This document shows, one piece after another, positions 7,806 to 16,632 of a DNA stretch of 64,000 nt. Each line of letters opens with the position of its first letter. Within the stretch, counting starts at the first letter, position 1. Origin of the DNA: Streptomyces omiyaensis (GTDB taxonomy: Bacteria > Actinomycetota > Actinomycetes > Streptomycetales > Streptomycetaceae); NCBI RefSeq assembly GCF_014650895.1, contig NZ_BMVV01000026.1, positions 1 through 64,000 of the forward strand, written 5' to 3'. Under the pieces are notes generated by a model, which searched no databases, was not told the DNA's origin, and worked only from the letters and a program-made list of their open reading frames with translations. The translations under genes were made by a program, and so were the position numbers.

Positions 7806-8908
7806 GACCGCTGTTGACGGCCGAGCTGCGCGCCCGGTTGTCCGAATCCGCCGACACGACCGATCCGGCGGGTGAGCCGGACCGTCAGGTGCTGGCCCGG
7901 CTGCGCGCGAGCGGTCTGCTCGGCACGGCCGTGCCGGTCCGGCACGGTGGTGCGGGCGGGGACGCGGTGGCGGTCAACCGGATCGTCGCGGAGATCGCCG
8001 CCGTCAATCCGTCGGTGGCGATCGTCGCGTTCCAGCATTTCGCCGTGAGCGCCCGGATCGCCGAGTGGGGTACCGAGGAGCAGCGGGAGCGCTGGCTTCC
8101 GGGGCTCGCCGACGGCAGCGTGCTGGCGGCCTCGGCGTGGAGCGAGACGGGTGCGGGGGCGGCCAAGCGGAACCTGTCGAGCACCGGGACGCGGCTCGCC
8201 GACGGCCGGTGGCGGCTGGACGGCTCGAAGGCGTTCGCGACCGGCGCCGGGGTGGCCGACGTCTACCTGGTGCTGGTGCGGACGGCCGCCGAGGAGCCGC
8301 CGGCGGTGCCGGGCGGGTACGGATCGGACGGACAGACCTTCTTCCTGGTCGGGGCGGACGCCCCGGGCGTGGTCCCGGAACTCGGTTTCGGGCTCGCCGG
8401 GATGCGCGGTTCGGCGACCGGACTGGTCGCGCTGGACGGCTGCGTGGTCGCCGACGGCGACCGGCTCGGCCCCGCCGGCGGGGCCGCCTCGGTGATCGCG
8501 GGGGTGCGGGAGTCGGGCGCCAGCCTGGGCGCGGTGTCGGTGGGCATCGCCCAGGGCGCGTTCGACCTCGCCGTGGGGCACGCGGAGCACCACGGGCTGC
8601 TCGCGCTGCCGACCGTGCGGCACCGGCTGGTGGATCTGGCGACCCGGCTGGAGGCGGCGCGGGCCGTGGTGGACCGGGCGGGGGCGCGTACCTCGGCCGA
8701 TCCGGGTCTGACGACGCTCCACAGCAAGCTCCACGCGAGCGTGGCGGCCGAGGAGATCTGCCTCGACGTGGCGCGGATGCTCGGCTCGGCCGGGTACCGC
8801 GACGGCGCGCGGATCGTGCGGCTCCTGGCCGACGCGCGGGGCATCGCGTTCATGGGTCCGACCAACGACCTGTGCCGGGACCTGGTGGCGGCGTCGTGGA
8901 CGGGCTGA
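7802..8908 (+). CDS. Acyl-CoA dehydrogenase-fold flavoprotein
   Basis: A 368-residue protein with the acyl-CoA dehydrogenase layout: an alpha-helical N-terminus, the central beta-domain segment ASAWSETGAG followed by LDGSKAFATGAGVADVYL (FAD-binding loops), and a helical C-terminus ending GTPTN-like in FMGPTNDLCRDL. ATG 7802 overlaps the previous stop (ATGA); an in-frame ATG at 7778 is possible but lies inside the previous gene. It could oxidise (desaturate) an amino-acyl or acid intermediate, or act as an FMN/FAD-dependent hydroxylase of the related group D monooxygenases. No acyl carrier or CoA ligase is adjacent. Confidence 0.82.
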   Translation: MRPLLTAELRARLSESADTTDPAGEPDRQVLARLRASGLLGTAVPVRHGGAGGDAVAVNRIVAEIAAVNPSVAIVAFQHFAVSARIAEWGTEEQRERWLPGLADGSVLAASAWSETGAGAAKRNLSSTGTRLADGRWRLDGSKAFATGAGVADVYLVLVRTAAEEPPAVPGGYGSDGQTFFLVGADAPGVVPELGFGLAGMRGSATGLVALDGCVVADGDRLGPAGGAASVIAGVRESGASLGAVSVGIAQGAFDLAVGHAEHHGLLALPTVRHRLVDLATRLEAARAVVDRAGARTSADPGLTTLHSKLHASVAAEEICLDVARMLGSAGYRDGARIVRLLADARGIAFMGPTNDLCRDLVAASWTG

Positions 8909-10377
8909 GCGCGGTGCCCGACCTCGTGGTCAGCGGCCGCAGGCTGGTGACGCCGGACGGGGTGCGCGCGGGCCATGTGCTGATCGCCGGCGGGCGGATC
9001 ACCGCCGTGACCGGCGTGGACACCGCGCCGGCGCACGTCGAGCGGATCGACGCGGGCGACCACTACGTGCTGCCCGGTCTCATCGACTCCCACGTGCACT
9101 TCCGCACGCCGGGTCTGACGTACAAGGAGGACTGGGAGCACGGCAGCCGGGCGGCGGTCCGCGGCGGTGTCACCACCGTGATGGACATGCCGAACACGGT
9201 GCCGCCGACGCTCGACCCGGCCGCCGTGGCCGAGAAGGCCCGGCTGGTGGCGGGCCGTTCCCTGGTGGACCTGCGTTTCCACATCGGGCTCGACCCGGCC
9301 AGGCCCGAGCTGCTGGCGGAGCTCGATCCGGCGGTGGCGACGAGCGCGAAGGTGTTCATGGCGGGCCACCACACGGCGCCGACGGTGGTGCGCGATCCGG
9401 TGGTCCTGGAGCGGGCGTTCGCCGCGGCGGCCGAGGGCGGGGTGCAGCTGGTCCTGCACGCCGAGGACGACGGCCTGTTCGCGCTGCTCGACGCCTGGTG
9501 GGGCGATCCGGGGAGCTATCTGGAGTACGAGCGCCGTCGGCCGCGCACCGGCGGCATCGTCGCCGTCGCGAAGGTCGTCGAGCTGGTCCGGCGGTACGGC
9601 ACCGCCGCGCACATCCTGCATCTGTCGAGCGCCGAGGAGGCCGACCTGGTCTGCGCGGCGCGGGCCGCCGGATACCCGGTGACCTTCGAGGTCACCGGCC
9701 ACCACCTGTCGTTCACCGACCAGGACACCCGCAGGCTGGGGGCGCGCACCCGGCTCTCGCCCTCGATCCGCGGTCAGCTGGACCAGGACCGGCTGTGGCG
9801 GGCGCTGGTCGAGGGGCAGGCCGCGACGCTGGGCAGCGACCACGCGCCGCACACCGTCGAGGACAAGACCCGTTCGGTCGCCGACTCGCCGCCGGGGCTG
9901 CCCGGCGTGCAGGAGCTGGCGGTCGCCGTGTGGACGGGGATGCGCCGCCGCCGTCCCGACGAGGATCCGGACGTGGCGGTGACCCGTCTGGTGCGGCATC
10001 TGTCGCAGCTGCCCGCCGAGCTGTTCCGGCTGCCGGGCAAGGGGCGGATCGCACCGGGCGCCGACGCCGACCTGGTGGTCTTCGCGCCGGACACGCCGTG
10101 GATGCTCTCGGCGCACGACGTGGAGAGCAAGTGCGGCTGGTCGGCCTACGAGGGCTGGACGTTCACCGGCCGGGTCGAACGCACCCTGCGGGCCGGGCGG
10201 ACCGTGTGGGACGCCGCGTCGGGGACGTTCGGCGCGTACGACGGCCGGCTGCTCGGGGCGGCCCCGGCCTTCGGGGACACGTGCCCCGGAGCCGCGGGCC
10301 CCGGGGACACGGGGCTCCGGTCCGCGACGACCTGGGACACGACACCGACGGCGGCGCTCGCCGCACGGGAGGGATGA
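8896..10377 (+). CDS. Cyclic amidohydrolase (dihydroorotase/hydantoinase/allantoinase family)
   Basis: A 493-residue amidohydrolase with a complete two-metal site: His66 and His68 in IDSHVHFR, Lys152 in SAKVFMAGHH (carbamylated bridging lysine), His188 in LVLHAEDD, His242 in ILHLSSAEE and Asp315 in LGSDHAPHT. Such enzymes open or close cyclic amides and ureides (dihydroorotate, hydantoin, allantoin). GTG 8896 overlaps the end of the flavoprotein gene; GTG 8914 is an alternative. With the asparagine synthetase and PLP enzyme nearby, ring closure of a ureido- or amide-bearing amino acid is a reasonable inference. The last ~60 residues after the barrel are Gly/Ala-rich and look unstructured. Confidence 0.85.
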   Translation: MDGLSAVPDLVVSGRRLVTPDGVRAGHVLIAGGRITAVTGVDTAPAHVERIDAGDHYVLPGLIDSHVHFRTPGLTYKEDWEHGSRAAVRGGVTTVMDMPNTVPPTLDPAAVAEKARLVAGRSLVDLRFHIGLDPARPELLAELDPAVATSAKVFMAGHHTAPTVVRDPVVLERAFAAAAEGGVQLVLHAEDDGLFALLDAWWGDPGSYLEYERRRPRTGGIVAVAKVVELVRRYGTAAHILHLSSAEEADLVCAARAAGYPVTFEVTGHHLSFTDQDTRRLGARTRLSPSIRGQLDQDRLWRALVEGQAATLGSDHAPHTVEDKTRSVADSPPGLPGVQELAVAVWTGMRRRRPDEDPDVAVTRLVRHLSQLPAELFRLPGKGRIAPGADADLVVFAPDTPWMLSAHDVESKCGWSAYEGWTFTGRVERTLRAGRTVWDAASGTFGAYDGRLLGAAPAFGDTCPGAAGPGDTGLRSATTWDTTPTAALAAREG

Positions 10378-10378
10378 C

Positions 10379-12205
10379 ATGACCAGAAAACGGTCCGTGG
10401 TGGTGGCGGGCGGCGGGATCGGGGGCCTCGCGGCGGCCGCGGGCATGGCCGCGCGCGGCCTCGACGTGACCGTCGTCGAACGGACGGGAAGGATCGGCGC
10501 CAGGGGCTCGGGGCTCGTCCTGTACCCGAACGGGGTGCGCGCGATCGACGCGCTGAGCGCACGTCTCGGGGCCCGGATCCGCGACGTCGGCCACGTCACC
10601 CGGCGCGACGAGGTGCGGATCGTGATGGAGGCGGACGGCACGGTGCTCGCCGAGGAACAGGTCGGCACGTCGACGGCGGCGCTGGGCGCCCCGCAGATCC
10701 CGGTGCTGCGCACGGCGCTGCACCGGGCCCTGCTCGACGAGGCGCTCTCCGCCGGGGCCGCCGTCCGCCTCGCCACCGCGGTGACGGGCTACATCACCGG
10801 CCCCGACCAGGTCACCGCCGTCCTCTCGGACGGGCACACCATCGACTGCGACGCGCTGATCGGCGCCGACGGCATCCATTCGGCGGTCCGGGCCCAGATG
10901 CTGGACGACGGGCCGCCGCACTACCGCGGCTACACCTCGGTGCGCGGCCGGACCGACGGCTCGGCGCTCGGCGCGCGCGGGCACGTGGTCAACGGCCGGG
11001 GCATCCAGCTGTTCGTCGCACCGGTGGGCGGCGACACCCTCTACTGGACCGCCAAGATCACCGCGCCGCCGGGGGTGTGGCCGGCACGGGGAGCGGACGG
11101 GGCCCGGGCGGCGCTGCTCGAGGCCATGGACGGCTGGTACCCGCCGGTCGTCGACCTGGTGCGCGAGGCCGTTCCCGAGGACATCGTCGTCACCGACATC
11201 CATGACCGCGACCCGGTCGACGGCTGGGTCGACGGCCGGGTCGCGCTGCTCGGGGACGCCGCCCATCCGATGGTCCCGGCCCTCGGCCAGGGTGCCAACA
11301 TGGCCCTGGAGGACGCCCTGGTGCTGGCCGAGGCGCTGGCCTCGGCCGCCGAGGTGCCCGACGCGCTCGCCGACTACGCCCGCGAGCGCACGCCGCGCGC
11401 CGGGGCCGTCGTCCTCGCCTCCCGCCGTCAGGGCTCCCTCGACCAGGGCGCCGACCGGGCGGCCGAGGAGCGCCGCAACGCCCACGTCCGTTCCGCCGGC
11501 CGCAAGGACGTGGCCCTCACCGACGTCCTGGGCTGGCGTCCCAGGGCCCGGGAAGCCGAACGGCCCGCCGGGCCGGCCGCTCCGATGACCCCCCTCCGTC
11601 CGAAGAAAGGGCCCTTCGCCATGCCGGCACCGCACATCGTCCTGATCAGCGGATCGCTGCGCCGGGGATCCACCTGCGACCGGGTGGCCGACTGGTGCGC
11701 GGAGCGCTGCGCCGAGCAGGGCGCCTCCGCGCGCGTGTTCACCGGATCGGAGATCGACTTCCCGGCGTACCGGCCGGGCCTCGGCGCCTCGCACGCGGCG
11801 GTGGCCGGGTTCCTCGACGAGCTGCGGGCCGCCGACGGGGTCGTCCTGGTGTCGCCGACGTACCACGCCACCGTCTCGGGGCTGCTGAAGAACGCCCTCG
11901 ACTACGTCAACGACCTCGACGGTCCGGTGCCGTACCTGGAGGGGAGGCCGATCGGCACGGTCGCGGTCGGCGCGGCGGCGCAGGGCGCGGTCTCGACGCT
12001 GACGACGCTGCGCACCATCGGGCACGCGCTGCGGGGCTGGCCGACGCCGGTGGGGGTGGCCGTCGACCGGGTGCCGGCGGCCGACGCCCCCGGCGAGGAG
12101 CCCGCGCCGGACGCGGCGCGGCTGGTGCAGATGGTGTCCCAGGTGGTGTGGCTGGGCGGCGCGCGGGCCGCCGAGCGGAAGACGGTCCTGGGGGCCGTCG
12201 CCTGA
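10379..12205 (+). CDS. FAD monooxygenase joined in frame to an NADPH:FMN reductase-like flavodoxin domain
   Basis: One uninterrupted frame of 608 codons carries two enzymes. Residues 1 to about 400 are a group A FAD monooxygenase: GGGIGGLAAAAG nucleotide loop, then GADGIHSAVR, and GDAAHPMVPALGQGANMALED near residue 300. From about residue 415 (MPAPHIVLISGSLRRGST) a 194-residue NADPH-dependent FMN reductase domain follows, with PTYHATVSGLLKNALDY. The joint is a Pro/Lys-rich linker containing AAAGG ten bases before ATG 11621, so the reductase might also be translated separately. Group A enzymes normally reduce their own flavin, so a fused reductase is unusual. The gene is the last enzyme of the operon. 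Confidence 0.8.
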   Translation: MTRKRSVVVAGGGIGGLAAAAGMAARGLDVTVVERTGRIGARGSGLVLYPNGVRAIDALSARLGARIRDVGHVTRRDEVRIVMEADGTVLAEEQVGTSTAALGAPQIPVLRTALHRALLDEALSAGAAVRLATAVTGYITGPDQVTAVLSDGHTIDCDALIGADGIHSAVRAQMLDDGPPHYRGYTSVRGRTDGSALGARGHVVNGRGIQLFVAPVGGDTLYWTAKITAPPGVWPARGADGARAALLEAMDGWYPPVVDLVREAVPEDIVVTDIHDRDPVDGWVDGRVALLGDAAHPMVPALGQGANMALEDALVLAEALASAAEVPDALADYARERTPRAGAVVLASRRQGSLDQGADRAAEERRNAHVRSAGRKDVALTDVLGWRPRAREAERPAGPAAPMTPLRPKKGPFAMPAPHIVLISGSLRRGSTCDRVADWCAERCAEQGASARVFTGSEIDFPAYRPGLGASHAAVAGFLDELRAADGVVLVSPTYHATVSGLLKNALDYVNDLDGPVPYLEGRPIGTVAVGAAAQGAVSTLTTLRTIGHALRGWPTPVGVAVDRVPAADAPGEEPAPDAARLVQMVSQVVWLGGARAAERKTVLGAVA

Positions 12206-12306
12206 GCCGGCGCGAGGACCGGCGGGACCTCCCGGCCGGAGCGGCCGGGAACGGCGAGGAAGCCGAAGAGAAGCACAGGGAAGCACAGAGAGAAGGAGAG
12301 GGTCCG

Positions 12307-12639
12307 ATGTCGTCGTCCCCCGAGTCCGGCGAGTTCCACCCGTTGCGCGTCCCGCTCGGGCCGGTCTGGCGTGACGCCAACGTCCGGTCGGGGCCGTCCC
12401 TGGACAGCCCCGTGATCCGGCTGCTGCTGCCGGACGCGGCCGTCGGCTACGAGGCCGAGGGCTGGTCGCCCGGTGACGAGGTGGTGGAGGACCAGCACCG
12501 GGACGGAGTGATCACCAGCGCCATCTGGTTCCGGCTGGCGATCGGTGGCTGGTCCAGCGCGGTCAACTTCGAGCCGGAGACGGTCGCGGTGGTCCTGGCC
12601 GACGCCGCACCCTCCCCGATCGGGAGCCAGGCTCCCTGA
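12307..12639 (+). CDS. Small SH3-like domain protein
   Basis: A 110-residue protein with a good AGAAGGAG ribosome site before ATG 12307. The segment PVWRDANVRSGPSLDSPVIRLL has the pattern of bacterial SH3 domains (x-L-N-V-R-S-G-P-S-x-x-S), followed by IWFRLAIGGWSSAVNF, which matches the W-x-x-V end of that fold. No signal peptide is visible, so it is probably cytoplasmic. It closes the plus-strand operon 101 bp after the monooxygenase/reductase and converges on the apoprotein gene. A role in binding or scaffolding is possible; nothing shows an enzymatic function. Confidence 0.7.
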   Translation: MSSSPESGEFHPLRVPLGPVWRDANVRSGPSLDSPVIRLLLPDAAVGYEAEGWSPGDEVVEDQHRDGVITSAIWFRLAIGGWSSAVNFEPETVAVVLADAAPSPIGSQAP

Positions 12640-12696
12640 CGGGGAGTCGGGTGCGGCGGCGCCACGGACCGCGCGACGTCGTCAGCCGGCCGGTGC

Positions 12697-13137
12697 TCAG
12701 GCGAAGGTGATCCGCTGGCCGCCGCCGACGCCCTGGGAGTCGCCGAGGCCGACCTGGCAGGCGGTGACGCCGCAGTCGACCGTGCCGGACGGGGTGCCCG
12801 CGGCACCCTTCACGGCCTGGAAGACCTTGTGCACGGTGAACTGGGTGCTGAGCTTGCCCTGGGCGTCCGCGGTGACGTCCACCACGGTCGCCGGGTCACA
12901 GCCGTAGTCGCCGGAGGCGACGATCTCGCACTGGGCGACGTGGTAGACGGCGCCCGGGGTGAGACCGGTGCCGGTGACGGTCACCGTGGCGCCGTTCGCG
13001 AGGCCGCTGGCCGGGGTCACGGAGACCACCGGGGCCGCGGCCATCGCGGCGGGCTGGAAGGCGACGGCCAGGCCGGTGGCGAGGGCGGCGGTGGCGCCGA
13101 CGCGAGCGATGAGGCCGAGCTTGTTCTTGACGGTCAT
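12697..13137 (-). CDS. Secreted neocarzinostatin-family apoprotein
   Basis: A 146-residue precursor. Residues 1 to about 33 are a signal peptide (basic start MTVKNK, hydrophobic core, AMA/A cleavage site), leaving a mature protein of ~112 residues beginning AAPVVSVTPASGLANG. This matches the start of the neocarzinostatin and C-1027 apoproteins. Four cysteines with the family spacing are present (ten apart in AQCEIVASGDYGC, five apart in VDCGVTACQVG), giving the two expected disulfides, and the mature protein ends RITFA. Family members are seven-stranded beta-sandwich carriers that bind and protect an enediyne chromophore. GGAG precedes the start. No enediyne PKS is in the window, so the ligand is open. 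Confidence 0.93.
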   Translation of the reverse strand: MTVKNKLGLIARVGATAALATGLAVAFQPAAMAAAPVVSVTPASGLANGATVTVTGTGLTPGAVYHVAQCEIVASGDYGCDPATVVDVTADAQGKLSTQFTVHKVFQAVKGAAGTPSGTVDCGVTACQVGLGDSQGVGGGQRITFA

Positions 13138-13283
13138 GCGAGAACTCCAGGAGGTGAGAAGGAGGGAAGCGGCCGCTCCTCTTCCGGCGGCCACCAACGA
13201 ATTTAGCGATCTTGGGGGTCCCCCACATCTTCGAGGTTGCTTCATGCAACTCACTCAAAACGGTGCACAGTTGAGCGATACGG
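13138..13283. promoter_or_regulatory. Leader region upstream of the apoprotein gene
   Basis: A 146-bp gap between the apoprotein start and the 3' end of the ligase gene, both on the minus strand. It is clearly richer in A/T than the coding DNA (13196-13280). It contains a palindrome GGGGGTCCCCC at 13214-13224 and a small hairpin GTTGC-TTCAT-GCAAC at 13236-13250. It probably holds the apoprotein promoter, and perhaps the end of the upstream transcript. I could not assign -35/-10 boxes with confidence. Confidence 0.45.
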
Positions 13284-14807
13284 CTACGCGGCGGCCGTCG
13301 TCGCGCCGGAAGCCCAGCCCCGCAGCCGCACCCGGTCGGACTTTCCGCTTCCGGTCCGCGGCAGCCGCGGCATCACGCGGACCGCTCGCGGACGGGCGTG
13401 CGGGGGGAGCGCGCGGCGGCACGCCTCGGCGACCCGGGCGGCCACCGCCCGGTGGTCGGGATCCGCGCTCTCCACGAACGCCCAGACGGTGTCACCCCGG
13501 TCGCCGCGGTCGCCTCCGCCCCGGACGCCCACGACCGCCGCGTCCAGGACCCCGGCCGCGGCCCGTACCGCGTCCTCGACGACGGTGGGGGCCACGGTCT
13601 CGCCGTGCACCAGCAGCACTTCCTTGATCCGGCCGCGGACGGTGAGCCAGCCGTCGGCCGTGACCGCACCCGTGTCGCCGGTGCGCAGCCAGCCGTCGGC
13701 GGTGAACGGGGCGCGGTCGAGGCCGCCGGTGGCCGGGTCGAGGTAGCCGAGCATCAGGCTCGGGCTCATCACCTGGATCTCCCGGTCGGGGCCGTCGAGC
13801 CGGGCCCCGACACCGTCGAGGAGCCGCCCGACGGTACCGGGGCGCAGGTCGCCCGGGGCGTTGAGAGCGACGTTCGGGCCGGCCTCGCTGAGGCCGTAGC
13901 CGTCGTGCAGGGGCGCCCCGGTGAGGGCGAGGAAGTCGGCGTACAGGGCGGGCGTCAGCACGTCGCCGCCGCAGCCGCGGATCCGCAGCCCCGCGAGCAG
14001 CCGGGCCGCCTCCGGGTCGCGGGTGGCCTCGGCGGCGAGCATCCGGTACATGGCGGGCACCCCGTCCAGCGAGGTGATGCCTTCGGTCGCCAGCCGGTGC
14101 AGGGTGGTGCGCAGGTGGAAGCCCGACTCCGCGTACAGGTGGGCGCCGGTGGCCCGCCACACCCGCAGCACGCTGTAGCCGTAGGCGTGCCGCAGCGGCA
14201 GCGGGAGCAGCAGCCGGTCGGCGTCGGTGACCCGCATCCGGGCGGCGGTGGCCCGCCCCTGGTGGGCGAGGGCGGCGGCCGGGACGGCGACCGCCTTGGG
14301 GTCGCCCGAGCTGCCCGAGGTCCAGAAGACGGCGGCGACCTGGTCCGGTACGTCGAGCGGTCGCACGGCCCCGGCCGCGACGACGGGCACCCCCGAGCCG
14401 GTGGCGCGGATCCGGGCCGCCGGGGCGATGTGCCGGGCCGGGGCGGTGCCGTCGAGCAGCAGCGGGGCCCCGACCGCCTCGGCGGCGAGCGCGGCGACGA
14501 CCGCGGCGAGCGGATGGTCGCAGGCGAGCGCCACCGCCCGCCCGGGCCCCGCCCCGGCGGCACCGAGCCCCCGGGCGACCCCGTCGACCAGCCGGGCCAG
14601 CCGGTCCTCGGGGACGGCCTCGCCGTCGACGCTCAGGCGCGGAAGGGCTCGGGAGGCCGAACGCGGCGCGCGCCGGGTGGAGTGGCCGGCGGCCGGGTCC
14701 GGGAGCGGGGCGGCCGGTCGGCCGGTGGTCGCGGCGGAGCCGTCAGGGGCCGGAGCGGGGGTTCCGGTGCCGACCGGTCCGGGAAACGGGCGGGGGCGGG
14801 CGGTCAT
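13284..14807 (-). CDS. Adenylate-forming ligase (acyl-CoA synthetase/adenylation family)
   Basis: A 507-residue ANL-superfamily enzyme. Motifs in order: ATP loop FWTSGSSGDPKAV, DGYGLSEAGPNVAL (A5-like), WLRTGDTGAVTADGWL (A7), GRIKEVLLVHGETVAP (A8) and a C-terminal PRTGSGKSDRVRL with the catalytic Lys. The first ~45 residues are Pro/Ala-rich and lack homology features. ATG 14807 overlaps the TPP-enzyme stop (ATGA). It should activate a carboxylic acid for CoA, a carrier protein or direct amide formation. It is the last gene of a three-gene minus-strand unit with the TPP enzyme and the aldehyde-dehydrogenase-like protein, which may together deliver an activated acid. Confidence 0.85.
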   Translation of the reverse strand: MTARPRPFPGPVGTGTPAPAPDGSAATTGRPAAPLPDPAAGHSTRRAPRSASRALPRLSVDGEAVPEDRLARLVDGVARGLGAAGAGPGRAVALACDHPLAAVVAALAAEAVGAPLLLDGTAPARHIAPAARIRATGSGVPVVAAGAVRPLDVPDQVAAVFWTSGSSGDPKAVAVPAAALAHQGRATAARMRVTDADRLLLPLPLRHAYGYSVLRVWRATGAHLYAESGFHLRTTLHRLATEGITSLDGVPAMYRMLAAEATRDPEAARLLAGLRIRGCGGDVLTPALYADFLALTGAPLHDGYGLSEAGPNVALNAPGDLRPGTVGRLLDGVGARLDGPDREIQVMSPSLMLGYLDPATGGLDRAPFTADGWLRTGDTGAVTADGWLTVRGRIKEVLLVHGETVAPTVVEDAVRAAAGVLDAAVVGVRGGGDRGDRGDTVWAFVESADPDHRAVAARVAEACRRALPPHARPRAVRVMPRLPRTGSGKSDRVRLRGWASGATTAAA

Positions 14808-16525
14808 GCCGCCGCTCCGGACGACGGGGACCCGGGGGCATCGGGAGCGGCGAAGACCCGGCGTACGCCCACCGGGACGTCGGCGTCGTGGACGGGGACC
14901 GTGATGACGGTGAGCCGGCCCTCGGTGTGCGCCTCGGACGCGGCGGCGAGCGCGGCGGCGAGTTCCGCCGGTGTCGTGCAGCGCACCGCGTCGCCGCCGA
15001 GGGCGCGGACGGCGGCGTCGGTGTGGGAGGGGGCGGTGAACCGGGTGAGGGCGTCGGGGGCCCGCTCCTCGGCGCGGACGAACCGGGGCCAGCCGTAGCC
15101 GTGGTTGTCCAGGACGAGCACGGTGAGGCCGAGCTTCAGTTCGGTCGCCGTGGGCAGCGCGGCGAGCCCCATCTCGAACGCGCCGTCGCCGCAGACCAGG
15201 ACGGTCCTGCGGGCCGGGTCGGCGGCGGCCGCGCCGACGGCCGCGGGGAGCCCGAACCCGACCATGGTCTGCTCGCCGGGCGCGACGACCCGGGCCCCGT
15301 CGCCGACGGAGACCACCGGCCAGTGGTAGCCCCACATGTCGTGCAGCCCGTTCTCCTGGACGAGGGTGGCGTCACGGCCCACCGACTCCTGGAGCAGCCG
15401 CAGCGCCCCGGACACGGTCAGGCCGCATCCGTCCGTGCCGCCGGTCGCGTGACGGGCGCGCATCTCCTCCCGCACGGCGGCGATCCCCTCCCTGCGGGCG
15501 GCCAGGGCGGTCGCCTCCGGCGGCTGCGCCCGAAGGGCGTCCGCGAGCTGGCCCGCGACCACGGCGGCGTCGCCGAGCAGGGCGGCTTCGGGTTCCAGGG
15601 CGGCCAGGAACACCGCCGGGTCCACGTCGACGTGGACGAGGGTCTTGTCGTCGAGCCCGTCCCAGCCCGTCCGGGCGGTCTCCTCCAGGCGGGAGCCGAT
15701 CGCGAGGACGACGTCCGCCTCGGCGAGCAGCCGGTCCGCTGGCGGCGTGGTGTAGAGGCCCACCAGGCCGCAGGCGAGCGGGTGTTCCTCGTCGAGGACG
15801 CCCCGCCCGGCGGCGGTGGTGAAGACCGGCGCGCCGAGCAGTTCGGCGAGCCGTCGCACGGCGGATCCCGCGCCCGCGGGCTTGCAGCCGCCGCCCACGA
15901 CGACGACGGGCAGACGGGCGGCGGCGAGCAGCGCGGCGGCACGGCGGACCTCCTCCGCGTCGGCGGCGAAGCGCAGGCGGCGCACCGGCGGGGCGGGGCG
16001 GCGCTCGGGTGCCGGGGCGCGCAGCACCTCGTCCGCGATCTCGACCAGGACCACGCCGGGGGCGCCGTTGACGGCGAGGTGGACGGCGCGGCGCAGCGCC
16101 CAGGTCAGCTGGCGCGGGTCCTCCACCAGGAAGGTCCACTTGGTCAGCGGTGCGGCCATGGCGGCCTGGTCGGTGTGCTGGAAGGCGCCCCGGCCGATGC
16201 CGAGCGCGGGTACGCGGGTGGTGACGACGACGACCGGGGCGCCCAGCGAGTCCGCTTCGAGCAGGCCGGTGAGGGCGTTGGCGAAGCTCGGGCCGGAGTT
16301 GACGGCGAGGACGGCGGGACGTCCGGAGACGGCGGCGTGGCCGATCGCGGCGCAGGCGCCCGCCCGCTGGTCGCGGACCTTGACGACGCGCAGCCCGTCC
16401 ACGGTCCCGGCGGCGTCCATCAGGCCGGGTTCGTCGGACGGCAGGCCGACGACGAGGTCGCATCCGGCGTCCGCGAGCGTTTCGGCGACGACGTGCCAGG
16501 GACGGTTCTCGGTGGTCGCGCTCAC
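14804..16525 (-). CDS. Thiamine diphosphate-dependent enzyme (acetolactate synthase/2-oxo acid decarboxylase family)
   Basis: A 573-residue enzyme with the three-domain TPP architecture. The cofactor motif is complete, running from GDGAFEMG at 446-453 to LDNHGYG at 472-478. The N-terminal pyrimidine domain reads VRDQRAGACAAIGHA at 50-64; the usual catalytic Glu of the HEQ/REDE motif appears replaced by Asp52, and Arg54 follows. The NSGPSFANALTGLLE segment (76-90) recalls sulfopyruvate and phosphonopyruvate decarboxylases. GTG 16525 was chosen by start of homology. It should decarboxylate or ligate a 2-oxo acid; the altered acid residue makes the exact reaction uncertain. It overlaps the ligase gene by 4 bp. 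Confidence 0.85.
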   Translation of the reverse strand: MSATTENRPWHVVAETLADAGCDLVVGLPSDEPGLMDAAGTVDGLRVVKVRDQRAGACAAIGHAAVSGRPAVLAVNSGPSFANALTGLLEADSLGAPVVVVTTRVPALGIGRGAFQHTDQAAMAAPLTKWTFLVEDPRQLTWALRRAVHLAVNGAPGVVLVEIADEVLRAPAPERRPAPPVRRLRFAADAEEVRRAAALLAAARLPVVVVGGGCKPAGAGSAVRRLAELLGAPVFTTAAGRGVLDEEHPLACGLVGLYTTPPADRLLAEADVVLAIGSRLEETARTGWDGLDDKTLVHVDVDPAVFLAALEPEAALLGDAAVVAGQLADALRAQPPEATALAARREGIAAVREEMRARHATGGTDGCGLTVSGALRLLQESVGRDATLVQENGLHDMWGYHWPVVSVGDGARVVAPGEQTMVGFGLPAAVGAAAADPARRTVLVCGDGAFEMGLAALPTATELKLGLTVLVLDNHGYGWPRFVRAEERAPDALTRFTAPSHTDAAVRALGGDAVRCTTPAELAAALAAASEAHTEGRLTVITVPVHDADVPVGVRRVFAAPDAPGSPSSGAAA

Positions 16526-16632
16526 GGGGCGGCTCCTCAGCGGTTCGGTGGAACGGGGGCGCGCGTACGGGCGCGGGCGCGGGTGCGGGGCGTCGCGGCG
16601 GCCGGCGCGCGGGCGGCCGGAGGGACGGACGG

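Noticed and set aside
12622..12636. Inverted repeat GGGAGCC/GGCTCCC at the end of the SH3-like gene
   Set aside because: The loop would be one base, so the real stem is only about 5 bp; too weak to call a terminator.
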